The notes below the pieces were generated by a model, which made no database searches, had not been told where the DNA came from, and was given only the letters and a program-made list of their open reading frames with translations. Of a DNA stretch of 35,157 bases, positions 1 to 9,099 are shown in pieces. Source of the DNA: Ignavibacteriaceae bacterium. GTDB lineage: Bacteria; Bacteroidota; Ignavibacteria; Ignavibacteriales; Ignavibacteriaceae. The position numbers and the translations under genes were made by a program. Positions within the stretch are counted from its first letter, which is position 1, and each line of letters starts with the position of its first letter. The stretch is from NCBI GenBank assembly GCA_013388515.1, contig JACAFC010000213.1:1-35157 (forward strand), in the 5' to 3' direction.

Positions 1-455
1 CAGTAACACAATTTGATTGGACTCAATACTATGTAGATGTAACGGTACCGAATAATGCACAATCATTTCATGTAAGATTGCATCCATTAGGAAGATTCAA
101 AGGAACGGTATGGTTTGATTTATTAGAAGTTGAGAAGATTAATCCAACTGATTTAATGAATCAACAAATGATACCTTCGGCTTTTAATCTGTTCCAGAAT
201 TATCCAAATCCTTTTAATCCTTCAACGAGAATAAGCTATTCACTTCCACAAGCTTCTTATGTAAAAATTAAAATTTACGATTTGCTAGGAGTAGAAGTAA
301 AAACACTTCTTGAAAGTGAACAATCAGCTGGTTTATACAACATTCAGTGGAACGGAGAGAATAATTTTGGTTCCAAAGTTTCAAGCGGTACTTATATATA
401 TAGATTAGAGGCCGGCAACTTTGTTCAATCAAAAAAGATGGTTTTACTAAAGTAG
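1..455 (+). CDS. C-terminal part of a secreted protein with T9SS sorting domain (5' end outside window)
   Basis: The frame is open from position 3 to the TAG stop at 453-455, so the gene begins before the window. The first roughly 45 visible residues (VTQFDWTQYYVDVTV, then VRLHPLGRFKGTVWFDLLEV) look like the last strands of a jelly-roll carbohydrate-binding module. After a short linker comes a complete T9SS type A C-terminal domain of about 80 residues. It starts with NYPNPFNPSTRISYSLP, continues with VKIKIYDLLGVEVKTLL, and ends SGTYIYRLEAGNFVQSKKMVLLK-like, with the usual terminal lysine. Such domains direct proteins through the outer membrane via the Por/T9SS apparatus and are cleaved or anchored there. 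The catalytic part, if any, is not visible. It lies just upstream of the mannoside operon and could be a surface glycanase, but that is inference. Confidence 0.85.
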   Translation, partial: VTQFDWTQYYVDVTVPNNAQSFHVRLHPLGRFKGTVWFDLLEVEKINPTDLMNQQMIPSAFNLFQNYPNPFNPSTRISYSLPQASYVKIKIYDLLGVEVKTLLESEQSAGLYNIQWNGENNFGSKVSSGTYIYRLEAGNFVQSKKMVLLK

Positions 456-463
456 TTAGGCTA

Positions 464-481
464 GAACAAATCAATTTGTTC
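464..481. promoter_or_regulatory. Perfect 18-bp palindrome upstream of the TonB receptor
   Basis: GAACAAAT-CA-ATTTGTTC is an exact inverted repeat with 8-bp arms and a 2-bp centre. It lies 9 bp after the stop of the upstream gene and about 80 bp before the receptor start. It could be an operator for the downstream operon, or the first of two tandem stem-loops ending the upstream transcript. No T-run follows on the plus strand, so an operator role is possible but unproven. Confidence 0.4.
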
Positions 482-486
482 AAAAA

Positions 487-516
487 GGGCGCATAGAAAT
501 GTGCGCCCAATATATT
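487..516 (+). terminator. GC-rich hairpin, probable terminator of the upstream gene
   Basis: GGGCGCA (487-493) pairs with TGCGCCC (502-508) around an 8-nt loop, giving a perfect 7-bp GC-rich stem in otherwise AT-rich DNA. The following sequence AATATATTCT is only loosely T-rich, while an A-run precedes the stem. It could therefore act in either direction. It sits 32 bp after the upstream stop codon. Confidence 0.55.
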
Positions 517-559
517 CTTAAAGCACATTTTCGCAAAAAATTATTTTAAGGTGAATTTA

Positions 560-3235
560 ATGTTCACTAAATCAATTTTCCAAATTCTAATTTCCTTTTT
601 CCTTTTAGCCATTCCAATTTCTGCTGGAACTACTGGTAAAATTGCTGGTGTCATCAAAGATAAAGCAACCGGAGAGGCGCTGGTTGGGGTTAATGTTGTT
701 CTAGTCGGAACTCAGATGGGTTCTTCAACTAATATTAATGGCGAGTATTTCATTATCAATATTCCACCCGGATTATATGATGTACGATTTTCACTTATTG
801 GTTATTTAACTCAGATAATACAAAACGTGAGGGTTTCTGTTGATCAAACATCCAGAATAGATGTTGAATTATCTCAACAAGCTGTAGAAATGTCAGATAT
901 TGTTGTATCAGCAGAAAAACCTCTTGTAAGAAAAGACCTCACATCAACTGAATCAAAAATTAGCGGAGATGATATATCAATGCTTCCAATAGAGGATGTT
1001 CAATCAATAGTAAATTTGCAAGCTGGTGTTGTTGATGGTCATTTCAGAGGCGGACGAACAAATGAAGTTAAATATTTAATCGATGGCGTTTCGGTTAATA
1101 ATGTTTTCTCCGGTGATTTTTCACTTCAAGCAGAGGTAAATAGTATTGAAGAAGTTCAAGTTCTCACCGGAACTTTTAATGCTGAGTATGGCGAAGCTTT
1201 ATCTGGTGTGGTAAATCAAATAACTAAAATTGCTTCAGACAAATACGATGGAGATTTTTCATTTTATTCTGGCGATTATGTTAGCAGCCGAAAAAATCTT
1301 TTCACTAATATTAATAGCATCTCGCCTTCAGACGTATATAATGTTCAAGGATTTATCAGCGGTCCAATCCCAGGTTTAGCAAACCTGCTGAAGTTTTTTA
1401 TATCCGGCAGATATATTTATGATGATGGATATATTTACGGCAAACGAATGTTTAATCCTTCAGATTCTTCAGACTTTTCTGCCAACAGTCCTGATAATTG
1501 GTACATAGGAGCATCAGGAGATAATAAATATATTCCTATGAACTATAGTAAAAGATTAACTCTACAGGGAAAGCTTTCCATTAATGTTGGAACAGGCAGA
1601 GGTATTGTTTTAAGCGGTTTATACCAGGATCATGAATACAAAGATTATAATCATAGATTTAAATTAAACCCGGATGGTGATTATACAAAATTTAATAAAA
1701 GTTATCTTGGTACTATCAGTTACACATATGTTCTTAGCAATGCAGCGTTTATTGATTTTTCAGGATCAGGTTTTATATCAAAATTCAATCAATATGTTTT
1801 TGAGGATCCGCTTGATACTCGATATGTAAAACCTGAAAGAATGAGAGATGTAAGTGGAAATGCTTTTCTTACTGGCGGAACTGAGAATTGGCATTTTAAC
1901 CACACAACTTCTACATATACTTTGGGCAGTGCTTTAACTTGGCAATTAAACCAAGTTCATCAAATTAAAACCGGGGTTGAATATAAACTGCATGATATTG
2001 AATATGAAGATTTTCAAATAATGATTGATGCAGTAAATAACTATAAGCCAACATTACCAACACCGGGTGCTTTCAATTATAATACTTACACTGCTAATCC
2101 ATATCAATTGGCATTTTATATACAGGATAAAATAGAGATTGATTATTTAGTAGTTAATGTAGGTCTTCGTTTCGATTATTTTGAACCTGATGGCAAATAT
2201 CTTAAGGATCCAAATAAAATATCTTGGTTAGACGGCATTTTACCGCCTTTCCCGGATAGCCTAATGGGTAAAGCAAGTGCTAAGTATCAACTAAGTCCAA
2301 GGCTTGGACTTTCATATCCAATTACTGAACGCGGGGCTATTCACATTTCATATGGACATTTCTTTCAAATACCTCCATTCGAAAATCTTTATCGTAATCC
2401 AAACTTTCGTATTCCTTTAACAGGTGATTTCCCAGAGAATATAGGTAACACAATTGGTAATGCAGATCTTGAAGCACAGCAGACAATTATGTATGAAATT
2501 GGGTTGCAGCAAGAACTAACCAAGGATATCGGATTCACTTTAACTGGTTATTACAAAGACATCCGAAATCTTTTAGCAACGGAAGTTCATATTAAAAATG
2601 AATTTAGAAAGTTCAGTAAACTTATAAATAAAGATTATGGAGCTGTAAAAGGAATTACTATTTCATTTAATAAGAGATTTACAGACGGGTTCAGCGCAAA
2701 TATTGATTATACTTATCAAATCGCAAAAGGAAATGCGTCAGATCCTAACGATGCATTTAATAAAGCCCAAGCTAATCCCCCAATTGAAGCAAATAAACAA
2801 TTAGTTTCACTTAATTGGGATAGAAGACATTCGTTAAATATTAATTTAACCGCCGGCACTCCTGGTGATTTTATTGCAAGCTTTGTTGGAAGATTGGGCT
2901 CAGGATTGCCTTACACTCCATCTGTACAAAACCAACGTACTGGATTGGAGAATAGCGAGAATAAGCCGGGAATTTTTAATGTAGACATGTACTTAACTAA
3001 ATATTTTTATCTGTTCGACCGGCAATTATCTGTCTATGTTAAAGTCTATAATCTTTTTGATACAGCAAATGAATTAGAAGTTTTTGGTGACACAGGCAGA
3101 GCTGGTTATACACTTGAATTAACTAGAGCTCAAGAAGCGCCGCGCGGCGCTAATACTCTTGAAGAATACTTACCGCGACCGGATTTTTTCTCATCACCAA
3201 GGCAAATAATTTTTGGAGCATCTATCGCATTCTAA
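560..3235 (+). CDS. TonB-dependent outer-membrane receptor (SusC/OmpA-plug type)
   Basis: This is the outer-membrane active-transport channel of the locus, probably for a mannoside, powered through TonB. I chose ATG 560 over GTG 551 because AAGGTG at 547-552 is then a well-spaced ribosome binding site; this gives 891 residues. Order: signal peptide 1-22 (hydrophobic FQILISFFLLAIPISA), carboxypeptidase-regulatory-like domain about 27-110 (GKIAGVIKDKATGEALVGVN ... INGEYFIINIPPGLYDV), plug about 125-225 (LIDGVSVNN, FNAEYGEALSGVVNQITK), then a beta-barrel to a terminal aromatic residue (ASIAF). Length and order fit the family. The N-terminal extension is the type seen in SusC proteins, but no SusD gene follows. 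The next three genes are a T9SS cargo, a PorV-like barrel and a SurA-like protein. Gap to the next gene is 22 nt. The family is certain; the substrate is inferred from neighbours. Confidence 0.93.
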   Translation: MFTKSIFQILISFFLLAIPISAGTTGKIAGVIKDKATGEALVGVNVVLVGTQMGSSTNINGEYFIINIPPGLYDVRFSLIGYLTQIIQNVRVSVDQTSRIDVELSQQAVEMSDIVVSAEKPLVRKDLTSTESKISGDDISMLPIEDVQSIVNLQAGVVDGHFRGGRTNEVKYLIDGVSVNNVFSGDFSLQAEVNSIEEVQVLTGTFNAEYGEALSGVVNQITKIASDKYDGDFSFYSGDYVSSRKNLFTNINSISPSDVYNVQGFISGPIPGLANLLKFFISGRYIYDDGYIYGKRMFNPSDSSDFSANSPDNWYIGASGDNKYIPMNYSKRLTLQGKLSINVGTGRGIVLSGLYQDHEYKDYNHRFKLNPDGDYTKFNKSYLGTISYTYVLSNAAFIDFSGSGFISKFNQYVFEDPLDTRYVKPERMRDVSGNAFLTGGTENWHFNHTTSTYTLGSALTWQLNQVHQIKTGVEYKLHDIEYEDFQIMIDAVNNYKPTLPTPGAFNYNTYTANPYQLAFYIQDKIEIDYLVVNVGLRFDYFEPDGKYLKDPNKISWLDGILPPFPDSLMGKASAKYQLSPRLGLSYPITERGAIHISYGHFFQIPPFENLYRNPNFRIPLTGDFPENIGNTIGNADLEAQQTIMYEIGLQQELTKDIGFTLTGYYKDIRNLLATEVHIKNEFRKFSKLINKDYGAVKGITISFNKRFTDGFSANIDYTYQIAKGNASDPNDAFNKAQANPPIEANKQLVSLNWDRRHSLNINLTAGTPGDFIASFVGRLGSGLPYTPSVQNQRTGLENSENKPGIFNVDMYLTKYFYLFDRQLSVYVKVYNLFDTANELEVFGDTGRAGYTLELTRAQEAPRGANTLEEYLPRPDFFSSPRQIIFGASIAF

Positions 3236-3257
3236 TTGTGAATTTAGGAGGAATAAA

Positions 3258-6200
3258 GTGTTAAAAATTGTATTTATTAAAATTCTTACAATTACATTTC
3301 TTTTTTGCTGGTTTACAGAAATATCAGCCCAGCGAATAGTTGATAAAAATAAGGGGGATAATAATCAAACTAAAAAAGGATTTATGGATGGGAATCTTGC
3401 AGCTACCGTATATTATAACTTTGGTGAAATAGCAGATTGGCAAAATGAACCAAGCCGAAGCGGAGTTTGGCCCAAAGGTACAAATCATACTTATGTAGAT
3501 GGTGTGGCAATTATTGTTCAATCTGAAGCTAAAGATCCTTCTGGTAAGCTAATTCATCCGCTTGAAACAAACTACTACGAATTTACAAGATATGATCCGG
3601 CTACTGGAATAACCTATGGTTGGTGGCCTCTTCCAGGGTATGCACATCCCTATTCTTCTTCACCTGCTAGAAGCGATGATGCTGCTACTTGGCCTGAAAC
3701 ATGGCCTGATAGACCATCTGATTGGGATGGAACGTGGAATGGTTTTTTTGGTAAAGGGATACAAAATGCTGATGTTGAAACCTATTTTGTTTTTGACGAT
3801 CACCTTGATAGAGAGTATTGGGTAAATAATAACTTTAAACCAGACAAAGATGATCCTATGCGTGGTGGTTTGGGTATGCAAGTGAAAGCAAGGGGATTTC
3901 AATGGTCTCAAGTTCTGGCAGAGGATGTAATTTTCTGGTATTATGAAATTACAAATATGAGTTCAACCGATTATCCCAAAACCCTTTTTGCTCAGTATAT
4001 TGATTGGGGGATCGGAGGACATGATAATTCATCTAACAACGCAGGCGATTATGATGAATTGCTTGATATGTCCTACGCATGGTCTACTGTTCCATTCGGA
4101 AGCCCTGGAAATTGGAGTCCAGTCGGCTTAACAGGATATGCTTTTCTTGAAAGCCCAGGAATAGATGATGATAGAATTGACAATGATAAGGATGGGTTAA
4201 TTGATGAAAGAAGGGATAACATTGCAAATCGAATAATAGATAATCCGAATACTGATCCCTTTATCCTTAATGTCTTAAGAGATACAACAAATTTTGCTTT
4301 GTTTTATGGAAGATCATGGGAACCTCATTGGGATGCTGATGAAAATGGAAATTGGAGAACTTATACAGATGTGAATGAAAATGGTAAGTGGGATTTAGGC
4401 GAACCTCTAAACGATGATGTGGGTACCGATGGCATTGGTCCGTTTGACGATGGCTATGTTGAAGCAGATTTAGATGGAAGCGAAGCAAACAATAAACCAG
4501 ATCAAGGAGAACCTAATTTTGGTATTCTAGATAAAGATGAATCAGATCAGCTTGGTTTAACTGGTTTTGCTATTTATCCTGTTCATAAATATGAATTAAA
4601 TAGAGATGAAGAAAATTGGACTGTACTTTCCGGATTACCTGAACCGCATGGTCAAACATTAGCTGGAGTTAACCTTGCTAATTATTTCTCCTCTTATCTT
4701 TTTCATCTTAATGGGCGCGATACTTACTCCGCTGAGGTCGGCGAAACTCAAGAAACTGGTGAGACTGAAAGATTTTCTATGGCGTTAATATTTGGAATAG
4801 ACAAAGATGATTTATTTAGAAGAAAGAGAACAGTTCAACAAATTTATAATGCAAGTTACCGTTTTGCTAAACCGCCCGAAAAACCAATTGTTAAAGTTAT
4901 ACCGGGAGATAAAAAAGTTACTCTTTACTGGGATGATCGTGCAGAAAAAACTTTCGATGCATTCTACCAAAAATACAATTTTGAAGGCTACAGAATTTAT
5001 AGATCAACGGAATCAAATTTTCTTGAGAATAAAATAATTACAGATGCCTATGGTAAGCCTACCTTTAGAAAACCATTGGTGCAATTCGATTTAGTTGATG
5101 GTGTAAAAGGGCTTCACCCAATTAATGTAAATGGTGCCTTATTTAATCTTGGTGATGACACCGGGTTAAAACATTCTTTTATCGATACAACTGTTGAAAA
5201 TGGTCAAACATACTATTATGCTGTTGCTGCATATGACCAAGGTTTTACTCGAACAACTGTTGAGGGTGATTTTGAGGGAATTCCGCCTTCTGAGACTACC
5301 ACTATTATTAAAAAGGACATCAGCGGCAATATTAAAACAGATATCAACACTGCTGTGATCACACCCAGGGCTCCTGCTTCAGGTTATATCGCTCCGGAAA
5401 TTAAAAACTTTTTAGGTAGTGGACCAGGAACAGGAAGTGTTTCTGTTGATGTTCTTGATCCCGATTCAGTTAAAAATTATCATACTTACCGTGTCGAATT
5501 TAGAAATGATTCAAAATACAATAACAGCCCCAATCCATGGTATAGAATTATTGATTACACTGATAACGATACACTTATTTCATTTACCCAAATTAAATCT
5601 GCTGAAGTTGCTACAGGAGTTCTGCATGGGTTTGCTATAGAGATAAAAAATGATTCTTCCGTGGTTGTAGATTTCGATAAATCAGCTTGGAAAACTGGAA
5701 ATAGTAATTACATTGTAAAAGTAGGATTTGATGATAGATATGCTGCTGCATACGGTACTAGACGAGTTGATTACCCTGGAGATTTTGAGTTATATCTCCT
5801 CGAACCTAACCAGGGTGATCTAGGTTTTCCAGCAACATCTTTTAGTCAGCCGAATCAATCAAACATTCGGATTAAAAACATTACTGACAATATTGAACAT
5901 CAGCCGTTCATTTTTAGAGATTTAAATAAAGACGGCATCTTCAATGAGGATGATGCAGTTTTTATTGTTTTTGGAGATTCAATTGATAAAGCTCCGACTA
6001 ATTTTTCCAACTTAAAAGTCAGTTGGTCAATTACACTAGTTAAAGACACCACAATTGCCAATGAGAATCAACGTCCACCTCAAATTGGTGATATATTCAA
6101 GGTAGTTACAAAAAAACCATTTAGGCAAGGTGAGTACTATGAATTTTCAACTTTAGCAAAAGGTTTTGATAAATCAAAAGCTGTTAAAGATTTGGACAAA

Positions 6201-6503
6201 ATTGCAGTAGTTCCTAATCCTTATGTTGGTGCAGCTTCGTGGGAACCAGCCAGCGTTGAAGCAGGCAGAGGAGAAAGGAAAATTTACTTTACTCATCTAC
6301 CCTCAAAATGCACAATACGCATTTATACAATTAGTGGAAAACATGTACAAACTATAGAACACAATAGCTCTTTAGATGATGGACAAGAATCATGGAATCT
6401 CGTGTCAAAAGATGGAATGGATATATCTTTTGGAGTATATGTCTATCACGTTGAAGCTCCAGGTATTGGAGAAAAATTAGACAGATTTGCAATTATCAAA
6501 TAG
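3258..6503 (+). CDS. Large T9SS-exported protein with Ca-loop motifs and a fibronectin-III-like domain
   Basis: I chose GTG 3258 because AGGAGG (3246-3251) precedes it at ideal spacing and the new N-terminus (MLKIVFIKILTITFLFCWFTEISAQ, read without a break) is a signal peptide. Earlier in-frame starts overlap the receptor gene. Product: 1081 residues. There are acidic loop motifs resembling EF-hand or dockerin calcium sites: DNDKDGLIDE near 305, DVNENGKWDLGEP near 372-385, DLNKDGIFNEDDA near 889. A fibronectin-III-like domain begins near 538 (PPEKPIVKVIPGDKKVTLYWDD ... GYRIYRS). The C-terminus (VVPNPYVGA near 985, then IRIYTISGKHVQTIEH and FGVYVYHVEAP) is a T9SS-type sorting domain. I recognise no catalytic domain. 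Its position directly after the receptor suggests a surface glycan-binding partner that replaces SusD; this is inference. Confidence 0.82.
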   Translation: MLKIVFIKILTITFLFCWFTEISAQRIVDKNKGDNNQTKKGFMDGNLAATVYYNFGEIADWQNEPSRSGVWPKGTNHTYVDGVAIIVQSEAKDPSGKLIHPLETNYYEFTRYDPATGITYGWWPLPGYAHPYSSSPARSDDAATWPETWPDRPSDWDGTWNGFFGKGIQNADVETYFVFDDHLDREYWVNNNFKPDKDDPMRGGLGMQVKARGFQWSQVLAEDVIFWYYEITNMSSTDYPKTLFAQYIDWGIGGHDNSSNNAGDYDELLDMSYAWSTVPFGSPGNWSPVGLTGYAFLESPGIDDDRIDNDKDGLIDERRDNIANRIIDNPNTDPFILNVLRDTTNFALFYGRSWEPHWDADENGNWRTYTDVNENGKWDLGEPLNDDVGTDGIGPFDDGYVEADLDGSEANNKPDQGEPNFGILDKDESDQLGLTGFAIYPVHKYELNRDEENWTVLSGLPEPHGQTLAGVNLANYFSSYLFHLNGRDTYSAEVGETQETGETERFSMALIFGIDKDDLFRRKRTVQQIYNASYRFAKPPEKPIVKVIPGDKKVTLYWDDRAEKTFDAFYQKYNFEGYRIYRSTESNFLENKIITDAYGKPTFRKPLVQFDLVDGVKGLHPINVNGALFNLGDDTGLKHSFIDTTVENGQTYYYAVAAYDQGFTRTTVEGDFEGIPPSETTTIIKKDISGNIKTDINTAVITPRAPASGYIAPEIKNFLGSGPGTGSVSVDVLDPDSVKNYHTYRVEFRNDSKYNNSPNPWYRIIDYTDNDTLISFTQIKSAEVATGVLHGFAIEIKNDSSVVVDFDKSAWKTGNSNYIVKVGFDDRYAAAYGTRRVDYPGDFELYLLEPNQGDLGFPATSFSQPNQSNIRIKNITDNIEHQPFIFRDLNKDGIFNEDDAVFIVFGDSIDKAPTNFSNLKVSWSITLVKDTTIANENQRPPQIGDIFKVVTKKPFRQGEYYEFSTLAKGFDKSKAVKDLDKIAVVPNPYVGAASWEPASVEAGRGERKIYFTHLPSKCTIRIYTISGKHVQTIEHNSSLDDGQESWNLVSKDGMDISFGVYVYHVEAPGIGEKLDRFAIIK

Positions 6504-6520
6504 TTTTAATTGAGGCACGT

Positions 6521-7552
6521 ATGTCGATCAAATCATTTCTAAAAGTCTTAACAATCCTAATAAATCTGGCATTGCTCAATATTTTTGGACAACCAATTTC
6601 TAAAGCGGGTACAAGTGCGGCCAATTTCTTAGAAATTAGTCCCGGTGCTGGTGCTCAAGGAATAGGTGGTGCTTTTGTAAGCATTGCTAATGATGCTTCA
6701 GCATTATATTGGAATGCGTCGGGTATTGCAACTATTGAGCAAAAGGAAATAATTTTTGTACATACAAACTGGATTGCAGAAACGAGTTTTGATTATGCAG
6801 GATTAGTACTCCCATTAAGCGATTTTGGAACTTTAGGATTTAGTTTCACCTCGCTTTCAATGGATGATATGAAGGTTAGAACCGTAGATAAACCTGATGG
6901 CACTGGAGAATTTTTTAGTGCCGGAGATATTGCAGTGGGTGTTTCATATGCAAACAAACTAACTGACCGCTTTTCAATTGGCATGACAGTAAAATTTATT
7001 CAGCAAAAGATCTGGCACATGACAGCTTCAGCTTTTGCTCTTGATATTGGAACTCTTTTCCGAACAGATCTTTTTGGAGGTATGGTTATTGGAGCTTCGA
7101 TGTCTAACTTTGGAACACCAATGAAGCTTGAGGGAAGAGATGCAAGATACTTCATAAGGGTTGACGAAACAAAAACTGGTTCAAATGATCAAATTCCCAC
7201 TAACATCGAACTAGATTCGTGGGATTTACCTCTCATTTTTCAAATCGGAGTTTCAACCTATTTATTGAACACCGATAATTATAAAATTAAAGCTGCAGCT
7301 GATGCTGTTCACCCTAGTAACAACTATCAAAGTATGAATACCGGCCTCGAGTTTTCGTTTAAAAATTTTCTTTTCATTCGAGGTGGCTATCAATCGCTTT
7401 TCTTAAAAGATGCAGAAGGCGGTCTATCTTTAGGTCTTGGAATGAATTCAAGGATATTGTTTAGTGATGCAATGGTAAATTTTGATTATGCATTTAGAGA
7501 TTTTGGTCGGTTGGAAAGTATACATACTTTTTCAGTTGGAATAAAATTTTAA
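6521..7552 (+). CDS. PorV/PorQ-family outer-membrane protein
   Basis: 343 residues with a signal peptide and the typical opening of the family: AGTSAANFLEISPGAGAQG, then IGGAFVSIANDASALYWNASGIA. The rest is barrel strands ending SVGIKF with a terminal Phe. PorV (LptO) proteins are FadL-like barrels that accept T9SS cargo after translocation and deliver it to the sortase for surface attachment. Genomes that use T9SS often carry several paralogs. This copy lies 17 nt after a T9SS cargo gene and in the same operon, so it may be the dedicated partner of that cargo. ATG 6521 is preceded by GAGG at 6512-6515. Family assignment is strong; the specific partnership is inferred. Confidence 0.87.
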   Translation: MSIKSFLKVLTILINLALLNIFGQPISKAGTSAANFLEISPGAGAQGIGGAFVSIANDASALYWNASGIATIEQKEIIFVHTNWIAETSFDYAGLVLPLSDFGTLGFSFTSLSMDDMKVRTVDKPDGTGEFFSAGDIAVGVSYANKLTDRFSIGMTVKFIQQKIWHMTASAFALDIGTLFRTDLFGGMVIGASMSNFGTPMKLEGRDARYFIRVDETKTGSNDQIPTNIELDSWDLPLIFQIGVSTYLLNTDNYKIKAAADAVHPSNNYQSMNTGLEFSFKNFLFIRGGYQSLFLKDAEGGLSLGLGMNSRILFSDAMVNFDYAFRDFGRLESIHTFSVGIKF

Positions 7553-7575
7553 TTACTGATGAGTAAATTTTACTA

Positions 7576-9099
7576 ATGTATTTTATATCAATATTAATTT
7601 CATTATTGCTTATTACCAAATTTGATGAAACCCCCGCTCAAGCTTTCTCAAATAATCTTCTGAATCATGGTTACACAGAAACAACAATAGCTGAAATTGG
7701 AAATATAAGCATAACAGTTGAAGAGTTTCTAAATAGCTTTGAATTTGCCCCAGCATTCATTAAGAGAAAACCTGATTCCAAATTACGGCACATCAATTTT
7801 ATGATCAAGGAAAAGCTTTTGGCACTCGATGGATATTCACGACAAATTGATACATCAGAAATTGCAAAAGAGATGTTAAGTGCTATAACTGATGACATAG
7901 CTACTGAAGAGCTGTTCAAAAAAGAGATTCTTGAAAGAATTAATTATACAAATGAAGATATTGATTCATTAGTCGCAAAAAAACAAACTGAATTTGAAAT
8001 TAGATGGATTTATTCACCCAACCGCGAAGAAATAGAAAACATTTATAAACTGTTATACAATAGAATGTCTTTTGACTCAATTTATTTTAAACAATTCTCC
8101 GATACTTCAATATACTTAGATGAAAGAGAGTTAAAAATTTCAGAATACTCTTTGGAATTAAGAAATCCACTACTTTCCTCCAAAGTTGCTCAATTGAAAC
8201 CTGGAGAATATTCTGATTATTTTTATGCATATGATGGTTGGTACATTATTCAGTTGAAAAATAAATGGATTGATATCATTACATCAGAAACGGAATCTGG
8301 CAAGTTTTACAATGAAGCTAAATCGGCCTTTAAAAAAAGAAAAATGGATCAGCTTTCTGATGAATATATAAATAATTTGCTGATATCTGCGAACCCTATT
8401 ATAAAAAGAAATACATTTAATGTATTGCGAACTTATATTGCAAGTTATACACTATCCGAAGATAAATACAAGGAGTGGAATCTCAAGGAAAAACTCGAAC
8501 AAGCACTTGATTCATTAAGAAATCCATCTGCAAATATTATTGGAAATATAATTTTAGTGGAGTATAATAATGGTGCTATAACTCTTGAAGAATTTTTGAA
8601 ATGGTACCGGATAAGGGATCAATATCTTAAGTTTGATCAAGCTAACCTACAATCATTTTCACTTTCATTAAAAAATTACATTTGGCAGATGCTGAGAGAT
8701 AAGTTGCTTACTGCTAAAGCATCTGAACAAAATTTTTATAACTCCATTGAAGTAAAAAAACAATCTGCCTGGTGGAAAGATAAGATAACTTACTCTCTAA
8801 TTAAGAATGAAATACTAAATTCAATTCGTTTGGATATGAAAGAGTTAAAAGCAGATACTAAATTGAATGCCAGTAATTCGAATTTCATTCAAGAAGAACT
8901 TACAAAAAAAATGTTTTATAAATTGAAGGAACTTCAAAAAAAATTTAATGTAAAAGTAAATAAAGATGTTCTAAACCAAATTTCGGTTTCATCAGAATAT
9001 GATCCAAAAGCAGTTGATTTTTATTTTGTGAAAAAAGGCGGAGTAATTCCTCGTACACCTTTTCCAACAATTGATATGGAATGGAGCAGATGGGAATGA
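7576..9099 (+). CDS. SurA/PPIC-like periplasmic foldase
   Basis: 507 residues with an N-terminal hydrophobic segment (MYFISILISLLLITKF) that looks like a signal sequence or anchor. Residues about 38-135 resemble a SurA N-terminal chaperone domain (IAEIGNISITVEEFLNSF, then INFMIKEKLLALDGY). Residues about 138-230 resemble a parvulin (PPIC) domain: FEIRWIYSPNREEIENIYKLL, then VAQLKPGEYSDYFYAYDGWY and IIQLKNKW. The second half (about 320-507) has a repeat of the chaperone-like pattern (GAITLEEFLKWYRIRDQ) and long helices. Such proteins assist outer-membrane barrel folding. Being next to a receptor and a PorV-like barrel, it may be their private chaperone. Its TGA stop overlaps the next start as ATGA (9096-9099). 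Activity as an isomerase is not certain, because parvulin active-site residues are weakly conserved to the eye. Confidence 0.7.
   Translation: MYFISILISLLLITKFDETPAQAFSNNLLNHGYTETTIAEIGNISITVEEFLNSFEFAPAFIKRKPDSKLRHINFMIKEKLLALDGYSRQIDTSEIAKEMLSAITDDIATEELFKKEILERINYTNEDIDSLVAKKQTEFEIRWIYSPNREEIENIYKLLYNRMSFDSIYFKQFSDTSIYLDERELKISEYSLELRNPLLSSKVAQLKPGEYSDYFYAYDGWYIIQLKNKWIDIITSETESGKFYNEAKSAFKKRKMDQLSDEYINNLLISANPIIKRNTFNVLRTYIASYTLSEDKYKEWNLKEKLEQALDSLRNPSANIIGNIILVEYNNGAITLEEFLKWYRIRDQYLKFDQANLQSFSLSLKNYIWQMLRDKLLTAKASEQNFYNSIEVKKQSAWWKDKITYSLIKNEILNSIRLDMKELKADTKLNASNSNFIQEELTKKMFYKLKELQKKFNVKVNKDVLNQISVSSEYDPKAVDFYFVKKGGVIPRTPFPTIDMEWSRWE

Noticed and set aside
268-528. Minus-strand 86-residue frame over the first gene and terminator
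   Set aside because: It lies opposite a clear T9SS domain and has no family signal; many similar antisense frames under the large genes were discarded for the same reason.
3213-3257. Upstream start for the T9SS protein overlapping the receptor gene
   Set aside because: The AGGAGG site and the signal peptide fit the GTG at 3258; the upstream residues are the receptor's 3' end in another frame.
3258-6503. A SusD-like protein after the TonB receptor
   Set aside because: It is about twice the length of SusD, has no lipobox and no TPR-like helical pattern, and ends in a T9SS sorting domain.
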